This document shows positions 1-9,719 of a DNA stretch of 64,000 nt, piece after piece. The notes under the pieces are model-generated. The model saw only the letters and a list, made by a program, of their open reading frames with translations. It was not told the origin of the DNA and ran no database searches. A program made the translations under genes and the position numbers. The stretch comes from Gracilaria gracilis (Eukaryota > Rhodophyta > Florideophyceae > Gracilariales > Gracilariaceae), in NCBI GenBank assembly GCA_030374805.1, contig JARGSG010000189.1, positions 62,001 to 126,000 on the forward strand, read 5' to 3'. How positions within the stretch are numbered: position 1 is the stretch's first letter; each line of letters opens with the position of its first letter.

Positions 1-2426
1 CGCCACATTGACGCAAGAAAGTCCAAAATATACGTAGGAAACTTTTGATACTGGGGGTAGCCGGATGGAGCCTTCCATGATCTCGATGGGCGAACATTCC
101 ACTTCGGAAATAAGTTCAACACCCTAATCATAGAATTCCAAAGTTCCTGCGTTACCTGAATATCCGTCTCATTTTCCGGGACGCACAATGATAATTGAAT
201 AATTGCGGCGTCTCTAACATGAGCAAAGCAGTCAGGGTCCGGGTCACACCCGATGAACCTACGATGCTGTTGTAACTCCATGCATGCCATTGCTGTCGAA
301 AACGTCCCCGCAAAAACGTCGACCACAATAATCCCAGCCTGGAAAAACCGACTGATTAGCTCCTTCAACAATGCCCTAGGTTTCTGTTCGGACCTCACCT
401 TTTGTAAAACGTAGCCCCTACCTTCCTTCTTTCTCTTCCACTGAAGAGTCCCCCCATTAGACATGGAGAGTACCTCGTCAATGACACTGTGGTACCCCGG
501 GTACCTCGACTGCACGAAATTGAAGTTCCCATAGTTCACCATCACATGCTGCTGCGCGTAGCTGAGACCATTTCGAACTCCATGTACAGCATACTCCATT
601 GCAGGGAAAAGGGAGCACGACCTACGTCCAGGGTTACGCATCGGGTTGCCTTGCGACCGTACACAGTGTATTGGGACCTGGTTCACAACAAATGAACGCC
701 TTGGTATTCAGTTTTCCTCTTTTGCCCCAATGGCAGAAAGTACATCTCTCCATTGCTGAACCTGCTCGAAAGCACTAAAGATGACGAAATGGCCCCCAGG
801 ACGTAGCAGTCTGGATAGAAGCTTTGCAGCCTTCTCCATGTCCTGAGGGCTCAGTACATCGTACCAGCTGTTGTTTAGGTTCTTGTTCCCTTGGATGTTG
901 TACGGAGGGTCCATGAGAACCAGTTAAACGTTTCCTAACGGAGACACACCATCTCTGCGAAACGTCTCGTCCATCTCTACCATATCCTCAAACCCGCAAT
1001 TGTACAAGCGAAAGTACTTCTCCATCTCCTCCTCACAACTTCGGAAAGCCATTTTGTCATCCAACGACGCAATGGATGGTGGAGGTATTACGCCTACTTT
1101 GGACGCTTCGTCACAAGTATTTCCTTTCCCAATGTGGGCCACTATGTTCGTATCAACATCTCCTTCTTCGCCTCTCCCCTCCTTCGGCTCCGTTGGTTTC
1201 CAAATTTCCTCCACCTCCACCACATCATCTTCAATTTGTACGGCATGTTCTGGTTTGGATATCGGCGTTACCCCCATACCAGAGACGTTCACTTATTCTC
1301 GTAGTTTCAACGGGCTTATGGCCTCCATGACGGAGGACACAAGCGAATTCGAGAAACTATCGAATCTCTGAGCAAACGCCCGTGATGGGTCTCTGGTAAA
1401 CTTCTTCAGAACTTTCCATCGTCCTGGTTCGGAAATTGACAAGAACTGCTCATTCACAACAACCTTTTTGAGGTCCGAAATGAACTCCTTCGCAAGCATT
1501 CGGAGGGCAGCATCGATGTCTTGCGGTAAATTCTATGCCCACTTGATGACCTCTGTTTCATTAACAGTTTCACATTTGCTCGGTAGCAAGCGATGGTCGT
1601 TATCCCGGTAGAAGAACCCTTATGCCCTCGTCTCATTCGCTGGAAACTGCATTTTGTCGTACATGACTCGGATGAATGGAAAAACCATGAGCTCCACGGT
1701 AGGGAATCCCAGGGATTGAGAGAAACCATCCCATGCCTTCGTTATGAGCTGCACACCAAAGCCAACACGCTCAGCTTGGAGTTGGTTTGATATTTGGACA
1801 TTCACAAAAGGTGTGGGATATCCCTGGTCTCCTTTTTTCTTCTTCTGGCCTACAACTCTTTTTTCCATGGAAACTTTCTGAATGAGCGAGAGAAAGAGAA
1901 TCCTTTGGAAATGTGTGGCAACGGTTATGGCGAAGGGGGGACCACCCGTCCCACTCGCTTAGGAGGTATAGTCATTGACTTGAAAAACTCGGTCAAAGGC
2001 ACATTCTTCGGTATTCCTTTAAAGTTCACCTCGGTATAAGCATTCCAGAAGTCCCTTACATGCCAGTCCCTATCACCGTCCAAAATGTCCAATAACCTCG
2101 TTGAGAGGTATAGCTGACGATAAGACCCCTTCAGATACGACCTGTAGTTCACGGTCAGTAAACGTCGGATGTCCTAGACCCACAATAATATAGAAGTAAT
2201 TCTTGGCCAGCGGTCGGACGTTGCGATTCTTGATAACGTAATCAACGAACTCGCTGTGTCTTACCTTCCTTGGCCAGTCTTCATCTCGCATTGTCGGCGC
2301 GTAATGATCGCGGATTGCAAGGCATACTGTGACAAGCTCATCTCCGGAGCCATACAGTTTTCCAACCTTCATATCCGAGCTTGACGGTGCCAGTGACGTA
2401 GAACTCGATGAACTATGTAGAGCCAT
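1..2426 (-). pseudogene. Beta-class DNA N6-adenine/N4-cytosine methyltransferase, copy A (partial)
   Basis: Transfers a methyl group from S-adenosylmethionine to the exocyclic amine of adenine or cytosine in DNA. The catalytic DPPY motif (IV) is at 914-900. Downstream on the same strand, 'RPGGHFVIFSAFEQ' follows motif IV, then the SAM-binding 'DVFAGTFS' (motif I) near 325-300, followed by 'RRFIGCDPD'. Motif IV before motif I is the beta-class order. The N-terminal part (2426 to about 1900, beginning 'MALHSSSSS', with 'MKVGKLYG') and a charged linker (1292-924) match no family I know. The ATG at 2426 is preferred over 2435 because copy B keeps an ATG at the same place (55063). The gene is cut by the window edge and is broken in several places. 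It diverges from the ParB-like gene across a 1.9-kb control region. Confidence 0.8.
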
Positions 2427-2802
2427 TTTATGCATTCACGGGAAGAGGGTGCATTGACGGGTTATGATTCGAATTTCTGGAGCAAACGGAAGACGGGAGC
2501 GGAGGGGAGACGGCAGAGGAGGGGAGATGACAGCGGAGGGGAGGAAACAGCGCACGGGAGACTGCAGCCGGCGGGGGTTAACTGCCGCCGAGATATGAAA
2601 CTGCGCGGGAGACTGGAGCGTGCGTGAGAGTATAGCAACGATACAGCACGAACCTGGTTCTTTCAACACGATAGGGATATGTGCAAGATGCCTGAGATGC
2701 ACTTGAACCCGTAAAGAGGTGTCAGGGAAAGCGGCGACACTCGAGGGATACGACACTTGGTGATTGCAAACATATACGCGAATTTTTAGGGAACGTCTGT
2801 TA

Positions 2803-2876
2803 GGACAGCGGACCGGGGTGGCGTGGCACTTCATCAGTGCACCGATGAAGTGCCAAGACCCCCCGGTCCGCTGTCC
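2803..2876. repeat. 74-bp palindrome 1 (hairpin)
   Basis: Begins GGACAGCGGACCGGGGTG and ends with its inverse complement, CCCCCGGTCCGCTGTCC, folding around a GTGCAC-like centre. The arms are about 35 bp with few mismatches. Confidence 0.85.
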
Positions 2877-2921
2877 TACCAAAAAAATATTTTATTTTCC
2901 ATATTTTTCAACGACAGCCTG

Positions 2922-2994
2922 GGACAGCGGACCGGGGTGTCGTGGCGCTTCATCGGTGCACCAATAAAGCGCCAAGACACCCCGGTCCGCTGTC
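2922..2994. repeat. Palindrome 2 (hairpin)
   Basis: Second copy of the GGACAGCGGACCGGGGTGTCG...CGGTCCGCTGTC hairpin. It lies 45 bp after the first, across an AT-rich spacer. Confidence 0.85.
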
Positions 2995-3137
2995 TGAACG
3001 CGCCGTGAGTGATGAAGCTGGGGCCGTGGCAAACGTGGCACCGCCAACGAGCCATAAGCGGTGAAATTCGCCCGCTGTCAACGCGCCGTGTGTGATGAAA
3101 CTGGGGTGCTGGCATACGTGGCACCGCCAATTTCTCT

Positions 3138-3213
3138 GGGAAAGCGGACCGGGGTGTCGTGGCGCTTCATCGGTTCACCGATGAAGCGCCACGACAACCC
3201 GGTTCGCTGTCCC
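3138..3213. repeat. Palindrome 3 (hairpin)
   Basis: Third copy: starts GGGAAAGCGGACCGGGGTG and ends GGTTCGCTGTCCC. Its arms are close to perfect complements. Confidence 0.85.
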
Positions 3214-3419
3214 AACGCGCCGTGAGTGCCGATCGGCTGTCTCAGGGTGAAACGAACATGGATCCCGACTCAAACGATTTCCTGCTCTCACCCTATGCAA
3301 TACCTCTTACTATGGCTACCCTATTCCTAACGGCTGACGTAATCCTAGCTTCAAAGCGCAAGCACTATAGAAATAAGGCATGCACTATACAAAATAAAGA
3401 TAGAAGATGTACTACCTTC

Positions 3420-3720
3420 ATCTCATCTAACGGATGTCCTATTCCTAGAAAAAAAGCGAGAGGGTGTGTGAAAACCTCCGCAAGCAGCATAGGAATAGGA
3501 CATCATCTTTATAAAATTAAGATAGAAGATATACTAACTTAATCTCATATAACGGATGTCCTATTCCTAGCAACAAAGCGAGAGGGTGTGTGAAAACCTC
3601 CGCAAGCAGCATAGGAATAGAAAAACGGTTACATTCAATTAAGATAGAAGATGTATTAACTTAATCTCATATAACGGATGTCCTATTCCTAGCAATAAAG
3701 CGTGAAGGTGTGCCACCTTC
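3420..3720. repeat. Tandem repeat, about 122-bp unit, 2.5 copies, each with an internal inverted repeat
   Basis: Units begin 'atctcatmtaacggatgtcc' at 3420, 3542 and 3664. Each full unit has GATGTCCTATTCCTA about 50 bp from a complementary TAGGAATAG (extending to TAGGAATAGGACATC in the first unit), so a hairpin is possible. Weaker partial units precede it (3308-3420). Absent from copy B. Confidence 0.8.
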
Positions 3721-3963
3721 TACGGAGATACATCGTTCTATTCCCGCAACCGAGACATACTTTCGGTTGTGGAAGAAGATGAATATATCCCGGTACAAGG
3801 TGTGACCAGGAAGGTAGGGCGTGAAAGGTGTTGCGAGGGGGAGTGGGGACGGCTTTTATACAGCAGCACACGTGTGGTTCGGATGGCTCCGATGAAGTGT
3901 TGAAAAAATGAAATATCATCTTTGTCCAGCCGCTCGTTTCAAAAAAACTCAAAATAATTTTTT

Positions 3964-4051
3964 GGGACAGCGGACCGGGGTGTCGTGACGCTTTATCGGT
4001 GCACCGATCGGTGCACCGATGGAGCGCCACGGCACCCCGGTCCGCTGTCCC
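3964..4051. repeat. Palindrome 4 (hairpin, slightly longer)
   Basis: Fourth copy of the same hairpin, with the centre 'ggtgcaccgatc' duplicated. Its outer right arm is followed by the sequence that also follows the single palindrome of copy B. Confidence 0.85.
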
Positions 4052-4179
4052 AAAGTTAAATTAAGGCGCCACAAATTTTATTTATTTCTATGTTGCTCAA
4101 ACATTGTTGTACAAGTGTACCATAGATATTAGTAGCGTTAGTAGCTTCATGTAGATTTTTAAACGTCCCGCGAGTACGC

Positions 4180-4186
4180 TATAAAA
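4180..4186 (+). promoter_or_regulatory. Probable TATA box of the ParB-like gene, copy A
   Basis: TATAAAA lies 178 bp before the ATG at 4358. Copy B keeps TATAAAA at 55685, 177 bp before its ATG, within otherwise diverged sequence. The role is inferred from position and conservation. Confidence 0.45.
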
Positions 4187-4357
4187 TTTTTAACTAGGCA
4201 CAGTGTATAGTTTAAACTAATATTGAGCGGACGCGCATCCGTGATGAAGTAGATGGAAAGGAACCGGAGTGAAAGTTAAAACTAGCTAACCGATCTCGCG
4301 AGCGTTCTCGAAGGTCGTAAACAACCTTTTCCATTCAATCAGCCGCATGTAACCGCG

Positions 4358-6235
4358 ATGCCGCCTCGCAAGCATAAAAGGCGGCCGGATTCAAGACGAG
4401 CGAACCCAAGGGCAGGGGTGTTAGAAATGCCGCCCCTAACACGAGGGAGAGGGAGGGCAAAAGGCACCACGCCGCGTATGCCACCAGCCCGAGCAATGAC
4501 GAAGAAGTTTTCGCCCGCTGCTACGCCGGTAGTGAAAGGCGGCGAGGCGGTGCATTTTTTTGTGACGATTGGGAAAGAAAAGAGCAGGGTGAAAGTGGGA
4601 ACCGCGGATGTGAGAGGTGTGGGGTCCGCCGGTGGTGCAGGGAAGGCTCTTTGCCGTTCGCTCCATGGGCATCTTTTAAGCCCGACTGCCCTAGAAGGAG
4701 AAGACATAATTGTGATCTGGAGGACGAAGATTATTATAAGTCATGGAAGCGCCAAGTACCCTTACCTTTTTCAAGGTTCTGAAGACCCACCAAGTACGCT
4801 GAGCGAGTTGTTTTGGGCTGGGTTGTATGCGTGGGATACGTCGATGATGGACCGAATCGAGATTCCGCAAAGTCCTACTCCAGGGTCCGAGGATGGCAAG
4901 TCTTCTACATCTCAGCCTGAGAAAGTGGTTGCTCTGGAGGTCGAGAAACCTGCTGAGGAAGCTTCCAAAACTCGAGGAAAGTCTTCTAAAGGGATAAAAA
5001 AGCCCGTGGGAGCGAGCGTCAGCATCAGGGAGGACTCCGACGACGATATTGAGGAGGTCTTTCAGACGAGTAAGGCTCCGCTTGCTGACGCGGAAGAGGA
5101 CTTGTTCGATGAAGGAGACAGTGTTCCGTCGGAAGAGGTAGACAACACCCTGTCTCTCAAGAAGATTTCCGTCGCCGACTATGTTCAACGCAGGTTGTCG
5201 ATGGATATCGAGATGATTGAAATCCCGAAGAAGACAGTACGAAGTGTGAATCTGGGACACAAGGAGGCGACGATGACGAAATGTCGCAACTTTGGGTGGC
5301 TTCCGTCCGCAGGTTCGATTGCTGTGGCATCTCTAGGGGTGTATGCTGTGAATGAAATAGTTGGTGATGGGAGAATTGTTGTGCCCGTAACCCTCATAGA
5401 CGGATATCACAGAATTCTTGTGCTACGAGACTTGCATGGGGAAGGCGGGAAGTTGGTGGATATAGTCCGTTCTTTGGATGTTGTGCTGTGGGGAAGAAAG
5501 GATGGGAATGCCATCACAATGAACGAGGTACTAGGACTCGGCAATCCTCTGAACGAGATGAGTTCGAATATGCTGAAGATGTCGTTTGCAGACAAAATTC
5601 ATAGCACGGTATCTTTTGTGCAGAACCTCGTGGACGAGTCACATGTGGATGTGAAGAGCATTACTTCGAAGCAGTTAGCTGGTGCTTTGAAGAGAAGTGA
5701 GTCTATCGGAGACATCAGCGTGCGTCACTTGAATCGTTACGCGACATTGGCTCTGAAGTTTGTGGAATGTGAGGGGCTTTTGGAGTTCTTTGAGAACGTG
5801 TGTGAGGAGGGTCCAGCCCTGAAGTTGACGCATGTCTCGAGTGACCTCCTGATGGGTCTCACTGATGGGAGGTTTCGATTTGTCGTACGTTGCTTGCAAT
5901 GGCATGTGGAACTGGGGTTGTCTTCTTCTACGAGAACTGGTCGTTTTGAAGACATGAGGAAGCACTTCTTTCAATGTGCCATAGGTATGTACAACCTATG
6001 TAATGTCACTGCGAAGAAGAAGGAGATTAGTGTTGAAGAAGTATTGCAGAAAGTATTCAATTTAGGAGGAAAACATGTGTCTGTGATGGAGTATCTGGGT
6101 ATGCGGACGGCAAAAATGGAACTTGGCGGTGCGAGGGGTTTATGGGACGGGATAGTGTCTAGAAGGGTGAAGACCGCGGGTAATAAGCTTCAAGAAGTTT
6201 TCAAAGTATCGCTTCAAACTTCAGAGGAGGTGTAG
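4358..6235 (+). CDS. ParB-like domain protein, N-terminal 625 codons, copy A
   Basis: An open frame starting MPPRKHKRRP, a basic nuclear-type N-terminus. Residues about 150-270 are acidic and Ser-rich. Near residues 300-400 is a ParB/Srx-fold signature: 'VPVTLIDGYHRILVLRDL' followed by 'LGLGNPLNEMSSNMLKMSF', where DG-x-HR matches the GxxR box of ParB N-terminal domains. In bacteria and phages this fold binds nucleotides and acts with partition systems or DNA-modifying enzymes. The part after residue 400 is helical and unrecognised. In copy B the frame reads on at the equivalent of the stop at 6233-6235, so this is probably the first half of a longer protein with the dioxygenase below. The start is fixed by a conserved ATG and TATA box in both copies. 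Confidence 0.65.
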   Translation: MPPRKHKRRPDSRRANPRAGVLEMPPLTRGRGRAKGTTPRMPPARAMTKKFSPAATPVVKGGEAVHFFVTIGKEKSRVKVGTADVRGVGSAGGAGKALCRSLHGHLLSPTALEGEDIIVIWRTKIIISHGSAKYPYLFQGSEDPPSTLSELFWAGLYAWDTSMMDRIEIPQSPTPGSEDGKSSTSQPEKVVALEVEKPAEEASKTRGKSSKGIKKPVGASVSIREDSDDDIEEVFQTSKAPLADAEEDLFDEGDSVPSEEVDNTLSLKKISVADYVQRRLSMDIEMIEIPKKTVRSVNLGHKEATMTKCRNFGWLPSAGSIAVASLGVYAVNEIVGDGRIVVPVTLIDGYHRILVLRDLHGEGGKLVDIVRSLDVVLWGRKDGNAITMNEVLGLGNPLNEMSSNMLKMSFADKIHSTVSFVQNLVDESHVDVKSITSKQLAGALKRSESIGDISVRHLNRYATLALKFVECEGLLEFFENVCEEGPALKLTHVSSDLLMGLTDGRFRFVVRCLQWHVELGLSSSTRTGRFEDMRKHFFQCAIGMYNLCNVTAKKKEISVEEVLQKVFNLGGKHVSVMEYLGMRTAKMELGGARGLWDGIVSRRVKTAGNKLQEVFKVSLQTSEEV

Positions 6236-6238
6236 GAG

Positions 6239-8166
6239 GTGGGGAAGGAGGTGGTTGAAGTCGTGGGTGTAGGTGATGGTACGTCAACCGTAGCACCTAA
6301 TGAGGCAGAAGATGCTCTACTTTTGTTGGAAGCTTCCATGCAAGGGGAAGACCCTGAAGCAGATCCATCAGGGTTGAGGCGGAGCACACGGGAAAAGATT
6401 GCTCCGGGCCGGCTGAAAGAGGATTGGGGTGGCAAGGCTGGGAGCAGGAAGAAGAAGAAGAAGAAGAGGTTAATTGATCTTACTGACGATGAGGATGAGG
6501 TAGAAATCCAACCTGCTCCGAAAAGGATGAAGAAGGGTACAGTGAAGACCCCTTCTAGAGATATACCAATGGAGGTGGTACTTTATTCAGGAATATGACG
6601 AAGCCGGCATTGAAGAAGTTCTTCAAAGAACAGAAAATAAATGTGGTGTCGTCGAGCGAGGATGAAAGTGATGGCAGTGGAAACGATAGAAGGTTCGTTC
6701 AGGACGAGGAAGAAGGGGTGGAGGAAGGAACGATGCGTGGATTTGAAGATAAGAATCCCGAAAAACCCCGAAAGGGATGAATAAGGCAGGTGAGTGGGCT
6801 GGTGGATCGGATATGTCATGGACGAGTCTGGTGAATGCGTTACCGAGTGAGTCGCCGGGAGGGAAGAATGCAGTGAGACATCAGCACCCGTGGATGGAGA
6901 TCATTCATTTGCGAAAGGAGCACAGGGCGGGATGTTTGTGGGTGACGGATTTGAGAGCGGTCCATCGCGCGGTGTACTGGCATGCCGCCCGGAATTTGCA
7001 CAAAGAGCTGGGTAGCACGAAAGAACCAGTTCTTGGGGTGAAGCTTCCGTTGAAGGGAAAGCTGAGAGGGGAAGAAAAAGCTCTTTGGATGGCGGCGATG
7101 GAGAGGGATGACCTCGCTCGAGAGTACTTTGCAACGAAGAGCACGGGATTGATGGAAAGGGGTTTCTGGGTTTTAGAACACTTCGGAACTGATTGAGGTA
7201 TGTCAGAGGAGGCGAAGAACAGGGGCGTGGTGGTGGATGAAGATGTGACAGAAGGGTTGCTAGAGGTTTTTGAGAAGGACTTCAAGGAGCAGCTAGACTT
7301 GAAGTTTGAAGAGAACCGAACGAAATAGAATCCCGTAATCAGCGCGGGGGAAGGAAAGGATGCTGGGGACAGGATGCAGGGAATTGGACGATATATTACG
7401 TCGAAGAAGGGGATTGTTGATTTCATGGAATCTGATGAGAAGAATGTGATGATGGTGAGAAAGCGGGCGTTGTTGGATACGAGGTTTGGGCAAATTGCAT
7501 CGGCTCTTCGCCTTTGTAACAACAGCAAGGCTAAGAAAAGGATGTTTGCGCCGCAGACCGGAAGGCGTGTGTTGTGTACGGGGGAGGGATGCCAAGGCAG
7601 GTTTTGTACACTGATTTTCGAGGGTTGACGAATGTGGAGAAGGATAAGGGAGCTATTCCGGGGTTTCCGTAATGGCCTCTGGAAGGAGTTCACTTATGAT
7701 AAGGGTTTCTGAGAGGTCTCACAATATGTATGTGACGGATGACAAGAGTTTGAGAAGGTTATCACGTACAATGGTTGTGAAGAAGTTCAGGGTTCTGCCT
7801 TACTCTGTGTTCATTGGGAGAGGAGATGTGTTTCATGGGAGAGCTGGGTACATGGATGCCTTGGTGAAAGAGAATTGCCTGAGATATCACATGTATTTTG
7901 TTCCTGAAGGATACAAGCTCCCTTACGCGGTGCACAGGGAGCCAGCGTTTCGGCCGAAGTTCGTAGATGAGGACTTTGGGCTAGGAGAAGACCCAAACGA
8001 CCAGCTGGACGATGATGAAGGTTTGGAGGAAAAGAGTGAAATGGAAGATATAGAAGATGGATAGAACGAGTACGAAGAGGAAGATGAAGAGATGTCAGGT
8101 GGCCCGGCTGAGAATACAGATGGGGACTACGAGGAAGGACAGATGATAATGGATGACGACGACTAG
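6239..8166 (+). pseudogene. SUMO-interacting and 2-oxoglutarate/Fe(II) dioxygenase region, copy A
   Basis: Follows the ParB-like frame after a 3-base gap, in the same frame. First comes an acidic/basic tract with 'KKKKKKRLIDLTDDEDE' near 6450-6500, a textbook SUMO-interacting motif (hydrophobic core plus acidic tail) beside a nuclear signal. From about 7375 the sequence matches the dioxygenase domain of copy B (58872-59654), including 'GRGDVFHGRAGYMD' and 'NCLRYHMYFVPEGYKLP' (distal iron His and 2-oxoglutarate Arg region). The end is a long acidic tail. The dioxygenase half is more decayed here than in copy B. The substrate is unknown; DNA, RNA or protein are all possible. Confidence 0.6.
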
Positions 8167-8333
8167 TAGGTATAATGTAGCACTTATACTGTTGTGTTTG
8201 TTTGTGATAGACACTTGACATAAAAGGTGAACAGGTGATTTGTTTAAGCGGCAACTTAAAAAGAACTGAAGAACAAAAAACGGGTTGTGTGTGTAGTTGC
8301 AACGAGTACGAGGTTTACAATTTGTTCTAATTA

Positions 8334-9164
8334 CTAGAGAATGTGATGTCTAAGAACGTTGATATAGTTGGTGTGGAAAGGAGCAGGGTCCTGCCTTCCG
8401 GCTAGTTTTTCATCTGCGGAGGTAAGATAAAAGTAAGCATTTCTAGATTCATACTCCGAGAAAGAAGCTGGGAAGGAAGTAAGGGTGCTGCCGTATTCCA
8501 GAAGTGATTCCACTGTAGAAGAGATATTGAAGGAGAGACCTGTGTTGAAGGTGACTATGCCTAGAAGCTCCTTCATTATAGTTGAGACAATAGTTTTGTA
8601 CTTGGTAGCCACTTCATACATGGTAACGAATCCAAATGAAGAACCGACGAGATTGAAGGAAGAGATCCAAACGAGCTTTTGGTAGTAAGACTTGGAAAAG
8701 GTGTTTTCGTCGACGATACTGCAAGTGAGACCTGCGGTCCAGAGGCGTTCAGCTATTTCCAGAGCCCAATTTCCGGTGGCTGTGGTTAGACCATTGAAAG
8801 AGAGAGGCGTGACACCATCCTGTGGGGAGGCGCCGACAGTGGGACCGGCGATGTAAAGAGCGGCTCGTGTGCAGTGCTCAATTCCTTGTTGGGAAAGGAT
8901 GGGAAGAATATGACCATTCTGGATGAAGACCAAGTCTTCTGCTCGTTGTGCTGGACAAGATAGAATAAATTTTTCGAGAAGGTCGTTCCTGCCACAGAAG
9001 AAGATTGGACCTTGGGGAAGGCACTCTGCGGAAATGAAGTCTTCGATGGAGAGAAAGGTATCCTGAGGGGAACCATTGTTGTAAAGCATGGTGCCAATAC
9101 GGCCTCTCTCTACGACAGCAGCTGGGATGATTGTAGAACTGAGGGAAGATGAATGGGAGCTCAT
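8334..9164 (-). CDS. Ketopantoate-reductase-like NAD(P)-binding protein, copy A
   Basis: 276 codons starting MSSHSSSLSS. The first 20-30 residues hold the remains of a Rossmann glycine loop ('VVERGRIGT'; 'VVGRSRIGS' in copy B). Then come 'DLVFIQNGHILPIL', 'TRAALYIAGPTVG', 'TATGNWALEIAERL' and 'KLVWISSFNLVGSSFG'. These fit a family of 6-phosphogluconate-dehydrogenase/ketopantoate-reductase-like proteins common in algae, plants and fungi, where the conserved Lys-Leu-x-Trp-Ile helix lines the substrate site. The substrate cannot be named. It is convergent with the dioxygenase gene (168-bp gap) and present at the same place in copy B, so it is element cargo, probably captured from a host. Confidence 0.6.
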   Translation of the reverse strand: MSSHSSSLSSTIIPAAVVERGRIGTMLYNNGSPQDTFLSIEDFISAECLPQGPIFFCGRNDLLEKFILSCPAQRAEDLVFIQNGHILPILSQQGIEHCTRAALYIAGPTVGASPQDGVTPLSFNGLTTATGNWALEIAERLWTAGLTCSIVDENTFSKSYYQKLVWISSFNLVGSSFGFVTMYEVATKYKTIVSTIMKELLGIVTFNTGLSFNISSTVESLLEYGSTLTSFPASFSEYESRNAYFYLTSADEKLAGRQDPAPFHTNYINVLRHHIL

Positions 9165-9719
9165 TGCGATGAGGTTGTTTGATTGAAGGTATGGGCTGTT
9201 GGAAGGTGTCGGGTGCTGGTAGCTGTGAAAGGAAAGTGATCTACATTCTAAGGAATGGGGAAAGCTTTAAGTACACGACTGGACTGTTGTTTTGGTCATG
9301 GAAAAAAGTGTTCCAGGGGATAAGGGGATTTGTATGATTCGGTTATGGAAAGAAATGAGTAGCAGGGCTGCAGAGGAGGTAGGGTCGAGGAGTGTGTTTA
9401 TGAGAAGGTATGCAATGAAATAAAGCATAGAAAGTAAGAGTTTATGGTACCGTTGATACTTGAGAGGTGGTGCACCATGGGTCTCATTGGGATATGGTAT
9501 GGAACGAGGTTGGTAAAATGTGGATATTTCTAGGAAGAAAATGGAAATTGTGTGGAATGGCGGGAAATAAGAGTGGATGTGAATGGGGTACAAAGGGTTG
9601 TGCCGCGCAAGTGGGTGTGTGGCCGACAGTGCAACGGGTGTGCGGAGTGAAGGGGGAGAGCCGCAACTGTTGGGTTCATCTCGCCTGTTCTCATCTGTCT
9701 TCGTTATCGTGAACCGCCG
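9165..9719. other. Intergenic stretch of copy A, conserved in copy B
   Basis: Probable divergent promoter region between the reductase-like gene and the coiled-coil gene. It matches copy B 60650-61190 closely although no long frame is shared, so the resemblance is common descent rather than coding. Confidence 0.5.

Larger units (their letters stand above)
2427..4357. promoter_or_regulatory. Divergent intergenic control region of copy A
   Basis: This gap separates the start codons of the methyltransferase (minus) and ParB-like (plus) genes. It holds G/A-rich short repeats near the methyltransferase start (about 2490-2545), four large palindromes, a 122-bp tandem repeat and a TATA box 178 bp before the plus gene. 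In copy B the same gap is only 0.8 kb with a single palindrome, so copy A has gained about 1.2 kb inside the palindrome. Two 'acgcgccgtg(a/t)gtgatgaa' segments (3000 and 3080) lie between palindromes 2 and 3. The open frames here on either strand are short and not conserved in copy B. Confidence 0.6.

Noticed and set aside
708-914. Dam-type methyltransferase of a DIRS retrotransposon
   Set aside because: DIRS elements also carry reverse transcriptase and a tyrosine recombinase; none lies near, and the motif order is that of beta-class enzymes.
3420-3720. CRISPR-like array
   Set aside because: Units of about 122 bp run head to tail without unique spacers; eukaryotic tandem repeat.
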